From positions 3,262,213 through 3,326,212 of the forward strand of contig NZ_CP007161.1 of assembly GCF_000725285.1 (NCBI RefSeq): 64,000 nt of DNA, read 5' to 3'. The notes below the pieces were generated by a model that saw nothing but the letters and a program-made list of their open reading frames with translations, made no database searches and was not told where the DNA came from. This DNA comes from Virgibacillus sp. SK37 (GTDB lineage: Bacteria; Bacillota; Bacilli; Bacillales; Amphibacillaceae). Below, one piece after another: positions 18,638 through 28,423 of this stretch (positions are counted from its first letter, which is position 1; every line of letters starts with the position of its first letter). The position numbers and the translations under genes are program-made.

Positions 18638-21600
18638 TTATCCGAAGAATCCCCAGAATTTGCCGATGATATTCCAGATGAAGCCGAAGAAGTTGTTGTT
18701 TTCCTCTTCCTCTTCGTTGTCTCCATCATTATCGTTATCATCGTCCTCGTTATCTTCCTTTACCTTTTTAACAGTAAAGTTTTTAACTGTTTCATGTCCT
18801 CCCAGATCGACGACCTTCACTTCAAATTCGTTCTTGCCGTCTTCCAGGTTAAGCTCTACTTCAATCTCTTCGTTGAAGTTTTTCTTTTCATATGGTTGGG
18901 TCAAATCATGCTTGTATACATGATTCCCATTCACATATACATTAATATCATCAAAGGTATCCTTCACTTTAACTTTTGCAGTTACATTGTTTTCATCTGT
19001 CTTTTTGTCTGCTTTTACTTTGACCTTTGCCTTTTCAGAATCAACAAAATATCTGCGGCCGATTTCTGTTTCATTTCCGGCATTGTCTACTGCTTTAATG
19101 TGACGGAAATAGAAATCGTCCTTTTTATGCTTTACTTTTAATGAGAAATTATATTGGTCTTTTTCTTCATCGTACTGCAGGTCGGCTTCTTGGCCGTCTA
19201 CAGTTACAGATTTGATGCCAGAAGCATCAGTGACATAGCCGGAGAACTCTACTTCCTTCTCGGATGCTACGCCAGTTTGTTCAGGTGAAGTCACATGAAG
19301 ATCTGGTACAGTTGTATCCTTCTCTTCTGCTAGCTCTGCTTCTGTTTCTGTTGTGTTTCCAGCATTATCCTGAACAACCACGGTTACTTCTTGCCCTTCT
19401 GCTATATCCTTTAATTGATGCTCTGTTTCACCATTTACATATGGATTTTCCAATACAGATTTACCATCAACAAGGACATCCCAATATTTAATGCCACTTC
19501 CATTTGGATCGTCTTTTACATCCACTGTTAACAGCTTGTCCTCATTGTAAGAAGCATCCACTTCTGGTGCTGTAGTATCAAGGATTACTGGTAATTCCAG
19601 TGACTGCCATTCTGCATCATCAAAGTCGATGACACCAGTTGCTTGTAAATAATACTGCCCTTCTTCTGCTTGCTTACCATTGATTTTACCATCCCAAGCA
19701 CGATCGCCTGATAAGGAGTATTCTGGCACACTGCCACCATCATAGTAATTTTTACGGACATCTGTTTCAAGCTTAATCGTTCTTACTACTTTCTTATCTT
19801 CATTAAGGACATTGAATTTCATTTCTTTTGCGTTACGAAGGAAGGAAAGCATCATTAGAGCATCATCCTGTACACCATCTCCGTCTGGTGAAAAGGCAAT
19901 CTTTTCAGGATCAATATTGCCACTGGCAAGATCTTCTCCTAGGAAATTATATGATCCTTCTTCTTCAGCAGAAGTAACGACACCTGTCATTCCATAGAAA
20001 CTGTTGGCATCCCACATTGGCTGATCAAAAATTGGTGATGCATCCCAATCTCCTTTAAACCCAACATAAGGAACGGTTAATTCTGGATTAGTGTCTGTTG
20101 GATCTGTAAGTGTTACGAAGCCTTCCAACCAGTAGCCGTTTTCAAAGCTTGCTTTTAGATCAGCATCTAGAGCACTTACATCAATGGTTACCTTAAATTC
20201 TCTTTCTCCGTTTGCTGGAACTTTAATTGTTTTTGTTTCTTTATTATTAATTTTTACTATAGCTTGATCCGTAATATCCATACCACCAATAACATTTGGA
20301 GCAACTACAACGTCTTCTCCATTTTGTACTGGTTGGTCTGTTTGGACATTAGCTGCTACGTCATATTTCACTGCTTTGTCAGAGTGATTCTCAGCAGTTA
20401 ATTTAAATGTCACTTTGTTTTTGCTTACTTCTTTCAATGCTACTTTTGGTTCCTCTGTTTCAGATTCCACTACAGTTACCGGTGTGCTTAGTGCGGCATG
20501 GAGCTGCATAAGACCTGCACCCTGACGTCGTGGTGAAACAAATGCATTTTCAAAAGTAACCTTTTTCGATGTGTTCATCATTAGTGTTTTTGCAAATTCT
20601 ACGCGATCCGCTTCTTCATAACCAAATTCCTCATCCACTCGTTCTAAAACTAGAGCAGCTCCACCGGAAACGTGTGGTGCGGCCATGGATGTTCCACTCA
20701 TTAAACCATATTTATTATCATTTAAAGTGGAAAGAATTTGTCCACCTGGTGCAGTGATTTCTGGCTTAAAATCTAAGCTAGGCGTCAATCCCCATGAAGT
20801 GAAGTCACTCATTTTTCCTGCATCCGGATTTTGGATGGTTGAGGAATCTCCATTAAATGTGATAGCCACTTGCTGTTCATTTTTCAATGCTGCAGCTAGC
20901 TTATCACCATCACTTTTCAGCATAAACAGCTGTGGAATTTTGATTGATGGGTCTGTAGCCATACTAACAACACCATCTGTATTGTTGTAGATAATAACCC
21001 CTTCAGCTCCACCAGCCTGTGCATTTAACGCTTTATCTGTAAATGCAAGCTCACCACGTTGGACTAATGCATATTTTCCTGAAAAATCCTTTCCTTCAAA
21101 ATCTGCAGGCTTCCCTAATCCTGCATAAGCAAGTTCAAAGGTAGAGCCGTCTTTCGGTGGCTCTGTGTTACCAGCAGATAAGAAAGGCGCTGCTCCCGCT
21201 TCCCCGTCCACCGTATATTCCAGTCCACTCACTGTCATAAACGTATTTTCAAAAGATGCTACTTGAAGTGAATCGTGAGAAACACCAGGTGAACCTACTA
21301 CTCCATAGTCTGGCATAGAGGATAATGGGTAATAGAATCCGTCAGCCAATAATGCAGAGTTTCCTGCAGATATAGACATAAGTACCCCATTTTCTACAGC
21401 ACGAGAAACAGCCTTCGATTCTGGAGAGTCTTCATCTACAAAGCCAGCAGTTGAGCCAAGACTCATGTTCAACACATCTGCACCGAGCTTGATTGCATCA
21501 TCAATTGCTTTTACATAAATGTCTCCGTACGTTGATTGAAATTCCGGGTCGTTTCCAAAAACCTTTAAAGCTAGTAGCTGTGCTTCTGGAGCAATACCTA

Positions 21601-22420
21601 GGATCCCACCATTTTCTTCATCCCCGTTGGCCCCGACTGTTCCAGCAACGTGCATGCCATGGTAGTTTGCTCCTGCATGAATTTCACGAATCTCATCGTT
21701 TTCATCCATGTAGTTATAACCATAAGGAACTTTTTCTGTATAAAACTCACCTGGAAGGTCTTCTTCAGCAACTGTTTCATTGACCTCTTTTTGAGTCAGT
21801 TCTGCTGATTTATTTTCAGATAGCACCATATCACGGTGGGACGGATCGATACCTGTATCAATAATTCCAACGACCATACCTTCCCCTTTAAATCCGTAAT
21901 CGCGCCATGCCTGCTGTGCTTCCACAAGCTCCTTACTGTATTTCATATCAGGTTTTTCGATTGGACGCTTATACTCATTGACAATATGTACGTTCTTTAC
22001 TTCTGGGATGTCCTTAATTTCATCAATGTCACCTTGCTTTACTTCCGCACTAAACCCGTTCACAACAGTAGTAAATTCTTCATGATACTCTGCTTTTACT
22101 TTTTTACCCTTCATTTTGTCTTTAATTACTTTTTGGTTTGCCTTCGCTTTTTTATCTAATTGTTTCTTTTCTGATTCCTTCATTTTCTTAAAAGTAATAC
22201 CTTTTTGGGTTGCCACTTCTATAGAAGGGGTTTCATCTGCTTCTACGATAACCCGTACTTCCTTATTTGGATCTACTGTTTCTCCAATATTTTCGGTCGT
22301 TTGTTTTTCTGCTTTCTTCGCCTGGTTCGGCAGCTTTTCCCCTGTTAGCGCACTAGCATAGGTAAAATTACTGAATACTAGTAGAACTGCTAATAGAGCG
22401 ATGGTTAATCTTTTCAACAT
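18638..22420 (-). CDS. Vpr-like extracellular serine protease (subtilase S8 with PA insert)
   Basis: 1260 residues. Signal peptide (1-24), inhibitor-I9-like propeptide to about residue 155, then a subtilisin domain with Asp188 (GIIDTGIDPS), His254 (NYHGMHVAGT) and Ser578 (MSGTSMAAPHV). A protease-associated insert lies at roughly 410-525 (ALVQRGELAF, GAEGVIIYNN). An Fn3-like domain and several Ig-like modules follow. The C-terminus is an acidic Asp/Glu/Asn run, then an aromatic tail with FFGFIWNIIGKFWGFF; no LPxTG anchor or SLH domain is seen. Secreted protein degradation is the likely role. Bacillus subtilis Vpr is shorter (about 800 residues), so the extra C-terminal modules are an addition. 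Single gene with its own terminator. Confidence 0.88.
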   Translation of the reverse strand: MLKRLTIALLAVLLVFSNFTYASALTGEKLPNQAKKAEKQTTENIGETVDPNKEVRVIVEADETPSIEVATQKGITFKKMKESEKKQLDKKAKANQKVIKDKMKGKKVKAEYHEEFTTVVNGFSAEVKQGDIDEIKDIPEVKNVHIVNEYKRPIEKPDMKYSKELVEAQQAWRDYGFKGEGMVVGIIDTGIDPSHRDMVLSENKSAELTQKEVNETVAEEDLPGEFYTEKVPYGYNYMDENDEIREIHAGANYHGMHVAGTVGANGDEENGGILGIAPEAQLLALKVFGNDPEFQSTYGDIYVKAIDDAIKLGADVLNMSLGSTAGFVDEDSPESKAVSRAVENGVLMSISAGNSALLADGFYYPLSSMPDYGVVGSPGVSHDSLQVASFENTFMTVSGLEYTVDGEAGAAPFLSAGNTEPPKDGSTFELAYAGLGKPADFEGKDFSGKYALVQRGELAFTDKALNAQAGGAEGVIIYNNTDGVVSMATDPSIKIPQLFMLKSDGDKLAAALKNEQQVAITFNGDSSTIQNPDAGKMSDFTSWGLTPSLDFKPEITAPGGQILSTLNDNKYGLMSGTSMAAPHVSGGAALVLERVDEEFGYEEADRVEFAKTLMMNTSKKVTFENAFVSPRRQGAGLMQLHAALSTPVTVVESETEEPKVALKEVSKNKVTFKLTAENHSDKAVKYDVAANVQTDQPVQNGEDVVVAPNVIGGMDITDQAIVKINNKETKTIKVPANGEREFKVTIDVSALDADLKASFENGYWLEGFVTLTDPTDTNPELTVPYVGFKGDWDASPIFDQPMWDANSFYGMTGVVTSAEEEGSYNFLGEDLASGNIDPEKIAFSPDGDGVQDDALMMLSFLRNAKEMKFNVLNEDKKVVRTIKLETDVRKNYYDGGSVPEYSLSGDRAWDGKINGKQAEEGQYYLQATGVIDFDDAEWQSLELPVILDTTAPEVDASYNEDKLLTVDVKDDPNGSGIKYWDVLVDGKSVLENPYVNGETEHQLKDIAEGQEVTVVVQDNAGNTTETEAELAEEKDTTVPDLHVTSPEQTGVASEKEVEFSGYVTDASGIKSVTVDGQEADLQYDEEKDQYNFSLKVKHKKDDFYFRHIKAVDNAGNETEIGRRYFVDSEKAKVKVKADKKTDENNVTAKVKVKDTFDDINVYVNGNHVYKHDLTQPYEKKNFNEEIEVELNLEDGKNEFEVKVVDLGGHETVKNFTVKKVKEDNEDDDNDNDGDNEEEEENNNFFGFIWNIIGKFWGFFG

Positions 22421-22871
22421 TTTTCCCCCTAAGATTAAGATTAATAGAATAGTATAAAACCTCTAAATTCTCCTCCTTTCTTCCCACAAGCAATATGTGA
22501 CATAATTTTCCTACAATTTAAATTATATTAAATTGGTAAATAATAGTGTAGTGCCAAAAGTAGTAGGTAAATAGACAGGGATATATTGAAGAAAATTGCT
22601 GATTTATGTTGGTTGGGCTTAGATAAATAGTGATGATGTGGCGGAGGGCTTAGTGGGAGCGGGTTTGGTCAAACAAGTCGTTTTCGGCGTATAGTACATC
22701 TGCCTCATAAGGGAAGGGAATTCCCAGCTAATACTATAAAACATATAGAAAATTAAAGGGTAAAAAAATAGACTTCACTGCAAATGGTGGGGTACAAACG
22801 CATTTTGTTCATTCATAGTTGGAGGGGACTGCGAACTAGAGAAAACTTATTTCCCAGTTAATATAAAATAG

Positions 22872-22999
22872 CTAAATAACACCGCTACGGAAAAATACTG
22901 CGCTTTCCGGGGGCGGCTGATGAGCCTCCTCATGCTACGCATTCCGGGGTCTCACCGATGCCTCATCTCCCCCAGGAGTCTCCGTATTTTTCCTACGCT
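22872..22999 (+). repeat. Dispersed GC-rich repeat, element A, copy 2
   Basis: Same 128 bp element as at 15990, preceded by CTAAATAAC and ending TTTTTCCTACGCT; only a few bases differ. The rest of the 22421-23449 spacer holds B and C copies and no gene I can support. Confidence 0.85.
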
Positions 23000-23064
23000 A
23001 CTATTTACTATTATACCTAGGAAGAAAAATTGCGTCTGCATACACCCAAAATGTGCTGTGTACA

Positions 23065-23195
23065 AATTGATTGGAGTGGAGGGCGGCGACTCCTGCCGGA
23101 ATAGCATGAGGCGAAGACCCTGGACGGAGCGAAGCGGAGGAAGCGGCTGAGGCCATGCCGGTGGAAAGCGTCCGCCTGAAACGCAAATCAATGGG
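23065..23195 (+). repeat. Dispersed GC-rich repeat, element B, copy 2
   Basis: AATTGATTGGAGTGGAGG to GCAAATCAATGGG, 65 bp after element A copy 2. Same order and orientation as at 15990-16328. Confidence 0.8.
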
Positions 23196-23232
23196 TGCTT
23201 CCTCTGTAAAATGAATTACTCCATTCTCCACA

Positions 23233-23294
23233 AGTTACTTCGCATTTTATCCATTTTTCCGGATCATTGAATAACCCCAACGTATATTAGAACC
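23233..23294 (+). repeat. Short dispersed repeat C, copy 2
   Basis: GTTACTTCGCATTTTATCC then ATAACCCCAACGTATATTAG. It completes an A-B-C order also seen at 16 kb. Confidence 0.55.
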
Positions 23295-23449
23295 AAAAAT
23301 TAATTAATAAAAAACCTACCCCAACCAAAGAACTATCAATTCTTCGGTGAGATAGATTACGGGAAACCTGTTTTAGTTTTCATGCTGTTTTTCGATATTA
23401 TTATGGTTGATAACCACGCTGGAAAGGTACTTAGCTTATTGACCAAAAG

Positions 23450-23491
23450 AAAAATCCGTACTATTAATCATTATTAATAGCCGGATTTTTT
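23450..23491 (-). terminator. Terminator of gndA
   Basis: AAAATCCG ... CGGATTTT outer stem with a perfect inner stem CTATTAAT/ATTAATAG around CATT, and T-rich sequence on the minus strand. It lies 17 bases past the gndA stop. Confidence 0.75.
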
Positions 23492-23507
23492 CTAACTAGC
23501 CTTCTTC

Positions 23508-24920
23508 TTAGTTAAACCAATTCGTATGGAATGTGCCTTCTTTATCCTTACGTTGATAGGTGTGAGCTCCGAAATAATCACGTTGGGCCTGCAAAAGATT
23601 TGCTGGCAGGTCTTCGGAACGATAGCTATCATAATATGCAATAGCGCTTGAGAATGTTGGAACAGCAATACCATGCTTGACTGCTACAGAAACAACCTCA
23701 CGCAATGCGGATTGGTAGCCCTCGACAATTTCCTTGAAATACGGATCAAGCATCAGATTAGCTAGTGCTGGATCGCGGTCATATGCTTCCTTGATTTTTT
23801 GCAGGAAGTGGGCACGGATAATACAACCACCACGCCAGATCATTGCGATGTCGCCATACTTCAGATCCCAGCCGTATTCTTCAGATTGGGCGCGCATTTG
23901 GGCAAAGCCTTGTGCGTATGAACAGATTTTACTCATATAAAGAGCTTTCCTTACTGCCTCAATTAATTCTCCTTTATCTCCTGTGAATGCTTCTGGAGCA
24001 GGACCGCTAAGAACTTTGCTTGCTTTTACACGTTCATCCTTCATTGCAGAGATAAAGCGGGCGAAAACGGATTCGGTAATTAAAGGTAGTGGAACACCGA
24101 GATCTAGTGCATTTTTACTTGTCCATTTTCCTGTACCTTTTTGTCCTGCTGTATCCAAAATAACATCAATAAGTGGTTTGCCAGTATCTTCATCTTTTTT
24201 CTTAAAGATATCTGCTGTAATTTCGATTAGATAGCTGTCAAGCTCCCCTTTATTCCAATCCGCAAATACATCATGTAATTCATCTGTGTCAAGACCAAGT
24301 ACATGCTTTAAAATAAAGTATGCTTCAGAAATTAACTGCATGTCACCATACTCAATTCCATTATGAACCATCTTTACAAAATGACCTGCACCATCCGGGC
24401 CGATATACGTCGTACACGGAGCATCATCCACTTTGGCAGCAATTGCTTCAAAGATAGGTGCAACCAAATCATATGCTTCTTTCTGACCACCTGGCATCAT
24501 GGAAGGACCTTTAAGTGCTCCTTCTTCTCCACCGGAAACGCCTGTCCCAATAAAGTGTATACCTGTTTTCTCCAGTTCCTTGTTACGGCGAATCGTATCT
24601 TCATACAATGTGTTCCCACCATCGATAAGTATATCGCCTTTTTCCAGATATGGCTTCAACGTCGCTATCGTTGCATCAGTAGCATCGCCTGCTTTAACCA
24701 TGAGCATGATTTTGCGAGGTTTTTCAAGAGACTCAATAAATTCTTCGATCGATGTTGCTCCAACAAAGTTCTTTCCTTTTGCTTCATTTGCCATGAAATC
24801 CTCTGTTTTTTCCACGGAACGATTGTATACAGCAACAGAATATCCTCTTGATTCCATATTCATTGCAAGATTTTTTCCCATTACTGCTAAACCGATAACT
24901 CCAATTTGCTGTTTTGCCAT
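23508..24920 (-). CDS. gndA: 6-phosphogluconate dehydrogenase, decarboxylating
   Basis: Oxidative pentose phosphate pathway: 6-phosphogluconate + NADP to ribulose 5-phosphate + CO2. 470 residues, the full family length. The N-terminal [17 protein letters not shown] is the dinucleotide-binding fold; [29 protein letters not shown] and [16 protein letters not shown] hold the substrate and catalytic Lys/Asn region. An upstream ATG at 24971 adds 17 residues with no ribosome site; AGAGAGGAAG precedes the inner ATG (MAKQQIG), which is used. zwf, the step before it, lies at 36045. Ribulose 5-phosphate is also the substrate of TarJ. Confidence 0.93.
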   Translation of the reverse strand: MAKQQIGVIGLAVMGKNLAMNMESRGYSVAVYNRSVEKTEDFMANEAKGKNFVGATSIEEFIESLEKPRKIMLMVKAGDATDATIATLKPYLEKGDILIDGGNTLYEDTIRRNKELEKTGIHFIGTGVSGGEEGALKGPSMMPGGQKEAYDLVAPIFEAIAAKVDDAPCTTYIGPDGAGHFVKMVHNGIEYGDMQLISEAYFILKHVLGLDTDELHDVFADWNKGELDSYLIEITADIFKKKDEDTGKPLIDVILDTAGQKGTGKWTSKNALDLGVPLPLITESVFARFISAMKDERVKASKVLSGPAPEAFTGDKGELIEAVRKALYMSKICSYAQGFAQMRAQSEEYGWDLKYGDIAMIWRGGCIIRAHFLQKIKEAYDRDPALANLMLDPYFKEIVEGYQSALREVVSVAVKHGIAVPTFSSAIAYYDSYRSEDLPANLLQAQRDYFGAHTYQRKDKEGTFHTNWFN

Positions 24921-24977
24921 CGTATAAAACTTCCTCTCTATTTTAAAAATGTTTTGCATATAATTATACATTTTATG

Positions 24978-26054
24978 CTATCTGTTTCTGCTTCCTCTAT
25001 TCACTAATTTCCGCAATGCTCCCAATAGTGGCTGTTTTCCCCCGATCACAATACCAATCATCTCTGCAAAAAGTTGGAACAATGCCAGTAAGAATAATGT
25101 GACGACGAGGTTAATTACGATACTTGCATTAGAAAGCAGTATAGCCATCAGTCCAAATAATGCGCTAAATCCATAGATGATAAGTACTGTCGTGCGGTGA
25201 CTATAACCTGCTCTAAGAAGCTGGTAATGAATATGTTTATTATCTGCCATCATAATGTTTTCTTTATTATATGCTCTTCTTACGATAGCAAATAATGTAT
25301 CAAATATGGGGACAGCCAATACAATTACCGGAATAATAAAGCTGAATAGCGCTATATTTTTAAAAAGCCCGAGCATGGATACACATGCAATCATGTAGCC
25401 CAGAAAATTCGATCCTGTATCGCCCATATAGATTTTTGCGGGATAAAAATTATGAAATAGGAATCCAACATTTGCTCCGATGATAGATATACATAAATAA
25501 GCAACTAGAATTTGGCTATCAATTATTGCCATAGCAAAGATACTAATGAGCGCAATGGTAGTCACTCCGGTTGCAAGTCCATCTAGCCCATCGATGAGAT
25601 TAATGGCATTGGTTACACCAACAATCCAAAGTACGGTAACAAATACACTTATAAAGCCAAGCTCCACTGTTCCGATAAAAGGTAAAGTCAGTTTCTCAAT
25701 AATTAGGCCAGAAGAAACGAGAAAGGACGCAGCGAGTAGCTGTCCTGTCAGTTTAGCAACTGGTCGAATACTAAAACGGTCGTCCAAGATACCAGTGATT
25801 AAAATAACAATGGCTCCTAGAAAAATCTCAGGTAGATGCGGGTGACTTGGTTGTAAATAGATAGCTCCTGCCAGGGCGCCTAAGAAAATAGCGATCCCGC
25901 CCAAGCGTGGTGTTACTTTGGTATGTATCTTCCGATGGCTGGGAAAGTCTACCGCCCCCAGCTTTATGGAGAGCCACTTCACCGGATACGTTAAAACCAG
26001 TGTGGTAACTAACGCAATCAAGCCTGCGAGAACTAACTCTGTATAAGTAAACAT
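24978..26054 (-). CDS. tagO: Undecaprenyl-phosphate N-acetylglucosaminyl-1-phosphate transferase TagO
   Basis: First membrane step of wall teichoic acid assembly: joins GlcNAc-1-phosphate from UDP-GlcNAc to undecaprenyl phosphate. 358 residues with about ten helices. Motifs: HRKIHTKVTPRLGGIAIFLG, ITGILDDRFSI (Asp pair), NAINLIDGLDGLATG, and KIYMGDTGSNFLGYM. The variable His-rich loop (NKHIHYQLLRAGYSHR) matches the GlcNAc-1-P type and not MraY. It lies about 10 kb from the other teichoic genes in this window. Confidence 0.88.
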   Translation of the reverse strand: MFTYTELVLAGLIALVTTLVLTYPVKWLSIKLGAVDFPSHRKIHTKVTPRLGGIAIFLGALAGAIYLQPSHPHLPEIFLGAIVILITGILDDRFSIRPVAKLTGQLLAASFLVSSGLIIEKLTLPFIGTVELGFISVFVTVLWIVGVTNAINLIDGLDGLATGVTTIALISIFAMAIIDSQILVAYLCISIIGANVGFLFHNFYPAKIYMGDTGSNFLGYMIACVSMLGLFKNIALFSFIIPVIVLAVPIFDTLFAIVRRAYNKENIMMADNKHIHYQLLRAGYSHRTTVLIIYGFSALFGLMAILLSNASIVINLVVTLFLLALFQLFAEMIGIVIGGKQPLLGALRKLVNRGSRNR

Positions 26055-26314
26055 TATATTCTCCTATTATATAGTCTAAACAAACATTTGCTAAATAAGA
26101 CGCTTGCGCTTTTATCCTTAAATTATAGCGAAGGTTGGCTTCTTTTAGCAAATTATAGTTCCTCCATAAGGGAATTAGAGGGATTAGGTGTGTTTTTCAG
26201 AATTATTTGTCCAAATACCTTTACATTGCTGTTCCTTCTATGGCATACTTGCCTTGTAACGCGTTATAAGTCATAGGCGGAAGACGTTCCTGCCGTGTAA
26301 TTTCATAATAAATG

Positions 26315-26400
26315 TAGGGGGGCTGGTGAAGCTGGCTGAGATTGTATCCGTATGATACTGACCCTTAGAACCTGATCTGGTTGGTACCAGCGGAGGGAAC
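26315..26400 (+). promoter_or_regulatory. TPP riboswitch (THI element)
   Basis: Conserved blocks in the correct order: GGGGGGCTGG, GGCTGAGAT, GACCCTTAGAACCTGATCTGG, then GGTACCAGCGGAGGGAAC. This is the thiamine pyrophosphate aptamer. A strong terminator follows at 26438, so binding of TPP should stop transcription of the downstream thiamine-precursor transport genes. The first gene is 700 bp away; the spacer holds repeat elements C, A and B. Confidence 0.93.
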
Positions 26401-26437
26401 ATAATCATATTTTTCTCAACATGATGAATGTTATACC

Positions 26438-26471
26438 AAGCGCTAGAGGACTAACCCTCTAGCGCTTTTTT
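26438..26471 (+). terminator. Terminator of the TPP riboswitch expression platform
   Basis: AAGCGCTAGAGG pairs perfectly with CCTCTAGCGCTT around a 6-base loop, then TTTTT. It lies 38 bases after the aptamer, the usual position for a transcriptional switch. Confidence 0.88.
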
Positions 26472-26505
26472 AGGTTCTAGGTGATTTGTAAAAACAAGGT
26501 GACCC

Positions 26506-26563
26506 TAATACACGTTGGGGTTATCCAATGCTTCGCAAAATGGATAGACTGCAAAGTAACTTT
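26506..26563 (-). repeat. Short dispersed repeat C, copy 3 (inverted)
   Basis: Reverse complement of the C consensus: CTAATACACGTTGGGGTTA, then TTCGCAAAATGGATAGACTG. Confidence 0.6.
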
Positions 26564-26629
26564 TGGTGTTTAAATTAACTTTGAAAAATTTTGTTGCTGG
26601 AAAGATTACTAAAATATTGAATTTGGTTA

Positions 26630-26751
26630 CACTACCGCTACGGAAAATACTGCGCTTTTCGGGGGCGGCTGATGAGCCTCCTCATGCTACCGCATTCCGG
26701 GGTCTCACCTATGCCTCATCTCCCCCAGAAGTCTCCGTATTTTCCTCCGCT
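26630..26751 (+). repeat. Dispersed GC-rich repeat, element A, copy 3
   Basis: Same element as at 15990 with a few small changes (ATGCTACCGCATTCCGG has one extra C; the end reads TTTTCCTCCGCT). It sits between the TPP riboswitch terminator and thiY. Confidence 0.85.
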
Positions 26752-26860
26752 CAGAGTTACTTTTTAGCAACTAAATGAATTTAGTATCAGATGTCAAAGG
26801 CTTTGCATCGCCAAGCGCAAGTGAAAAGCCCACTCGACATTTGGAATTTTAAAGCTCATA

Positions 26861-26992
26861 AATTGATTGGAGCGGAAGGGGGCGACTCCTGCCGGAATAG
26901 CATGAGCTGAAGACCCTGCACGGAGCGTAGCGGAGGAAGCGGCTGAAGCCATGCCGGCGGAAAGCGTCCCCCTGCAGCGGAAATCAATGGGG
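26861..26992 (+). repeat. Dispersed GC-rich repeat, element B, copy 3
   Basis: AATTGATTGGAGCGGAAGG to GGAAATCAATGGG, 110 bp after element A copy 3. Beyond it, AAATATACTCTAGTTCGCAG is the reverse complement of a segment that also lies next to the worn repeat at 53699. Confidence 0.8.
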
Positions 26993-27109
26993 CCATTCAC
27001 TTCTTTAAAATGAAATATACTCTAGTTCGCAGCATACCTACTACTAGGAGTATACGAGATAACTTCTGTGTCCCAGCATTTGCAATAGAACACTTAAGGA
27101 GGAAGAGAT

Positions 27110-28120
27110 ATGAGAAAGTTTTTTTATGGACTTGTTGTTGTTTTATTACTGATTGTTATAACAGGTTGTAATGAAGAGAATGGTAAATCAGGTGAAGCTA
27201 AGGGCAAGGATGGGGAATTAACTCCTATTAAATTTGCCTTAGATTGGACACCAAATACAAACCATACCGGACTCTATGTAGCAAAAGAAAAAGGATATTT
27301 TGAAGAACAGGGGCTGGATGTAGAGCTCATGCTACCTGGAGAGGCTGGAGCCAATCAGCTAATGGCTGCAGGAAAGGCAGATTTCGGAGTGAGCTTTCAG
27401 GAAGAATTAACACAAGCAAGAGCTGAAGACTTGCCAATTGTTTCAATCGCTGCCGTTATTCAACACAATACCGCAGCCTATGCTTCGCCAGTCGGTAAAA
27501 ATATTACGGAGCCTGCGGATTTTGAAGGCAAGGTCTATGGCGGTTATGGAACAGAGATGGAGAAAGCAGTACTTGGCACAATTATGAAACAGCTTGGAGC
27601 TGATGTAGATAAGGTTGACTTTTTAAATATCGGAAGTTCTGATTATTTCACTGCAGTAAAGCGGGATATTGATTTTGCAAATATTTTTTACGGCTGGACA
27701 GGCATTGAAGCAGAGAATCGCGGAGAAGAATTGAATGCCATTTATCTTAAAGATTTTGCGGAAGAGCTGGATTACTATACACCAGTACTCGCTACAAGTG
27801 AAACAATGATTGAAGAAAATCCGGAAACCGTAAAAGCGTTTATCGCTGCTGCAGCAAAAGGGTATGAATTTGCGATTGAACAGCCCGAGAAAGCTGCAGA
27901 CATTTTATTAAAACATGCACCCGATTTGGATGAGGATCTGGTGAAGAATAGCCAGGAATGGTTATCCCCAAGATACCAGGATGATGCTGAGCAATGGGGT
28001 ATTCAAGAAAAGGAAAGATGGCAAACTTTTACGGACTGGATGATCGAAAACGAGATTATAAATAAAGATATTGACGCTGAGAAAGCATTTACGAATGAAT
28101 TTTTACCAACAAAGGAATAG
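27110..28120 (+). CDS. thiY: Thiamine-precursor (HMP-type) ABC transporter substrate-binding lipoprotein, ThiY-like
   Basis: 336 residues, NMT1/THI5-like binding protein. Lipoprotein signal with lipobox VITGC, so it is anchored outside the membrane. FALDWTPNTNHTGLYVAKEKG is the hallmark start of this family, which binds pyrimidine precursors of thiamine; PGEAGANQLMAAGKADFGVS follows. First gene of a four-gene operon (binding protein, small thiamine-binding protein, permease, ATPase), under the TPP riboswitch at 26315. AAGGAGGAAGAGAT precedes the ATG. The exact ligand (HMP, formylaminopyrimidine or related) is inferred from family and riboswitch. Confidence 0.88.
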   Translation: MRKFFYGLVVVLLLIVITGCNEENGKSGEAKGKDGELTPIKFALDWTPNTNHTGLYVAKEKGYFEEQGLDVELMLPGEAGANQLMAAGKADFGVSFQEELTQARAEDLPIVSIAAVIQHNTAAYASPVGKNITEPADFEGKVYGGYGTEMEKAVLGTIMKQLGADVDKVDFLNIGSSDYFTAVKRDIDFANIFYGWTGIEAENRGEELNAIYLKDFAEELDYYTPVLATSETMIEENPETVKAFIAAAAKGYEFAIEQPEKAADILLKHAPDLDEDLVKNSQEWLSPRYQDDAEQWGIQEKERWQTFTDWMIENEIINKDIDAEKAFTNEFLPTKE

Positions 28121-28132
28121 GGGGAGCTATTG

Positions 28133-28423
28133 ATGGCAAATTCGTTAGTTAGTATTCAAATTATCCCAAAGGCTGACAATGTAAAAGATGTATATGGAAT
28201 GGTCGATGAGGCGATTGGGGTAATTGAGGATGCAGGGGTAACTTACCAGGTAAGCCCACTGGAAACAACGATGGAAGGGGAGTTATCCGAACTGCTGCAC
28301 ATCGTGGAAAAAATGAATGCACGTATGGTGGAGATCGGTGCTGAAAATGTCATTTCACAGATTAAAATTTTACACCAGCCGGCAGGAATTACAATGGACA
28401 CACTTACGGAGAAATACCGATGA
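28133..28423 (+). CDS. Thiamine-binding protein of the MTH1187/YkoF type
   Basis: 96 residues. Cytoplasmic ferredoxin-like small domain (VSIQIIPKADNVKDVYGMV, SPLETTMEGELSELLHIV). Members of this family bind thiamine or its pyrimidine precursors and often sit in thiamine transport operons. GGGGGAG lies 6 bases before the ATG at 28133; the TTG just before is in frame but not needed. Its last bases overlap the permease start by four (ATGA). Confidence 0.78.
   Translation: MANSLVSIQIIPKADNVKDVYGMVDEAIGVIEDAGVTYQVSPLETTMEGELSELLHIVEKMNARMVEIGAENVISQIKILHQPAGITMDTLTEKYR

Noticed and set aside
22920-23231. Small frames in the A/B repeat region
   Set aside because: They lie inside dispersed repeats, recur with frame breaks at other copies, and lack ribosome sites.
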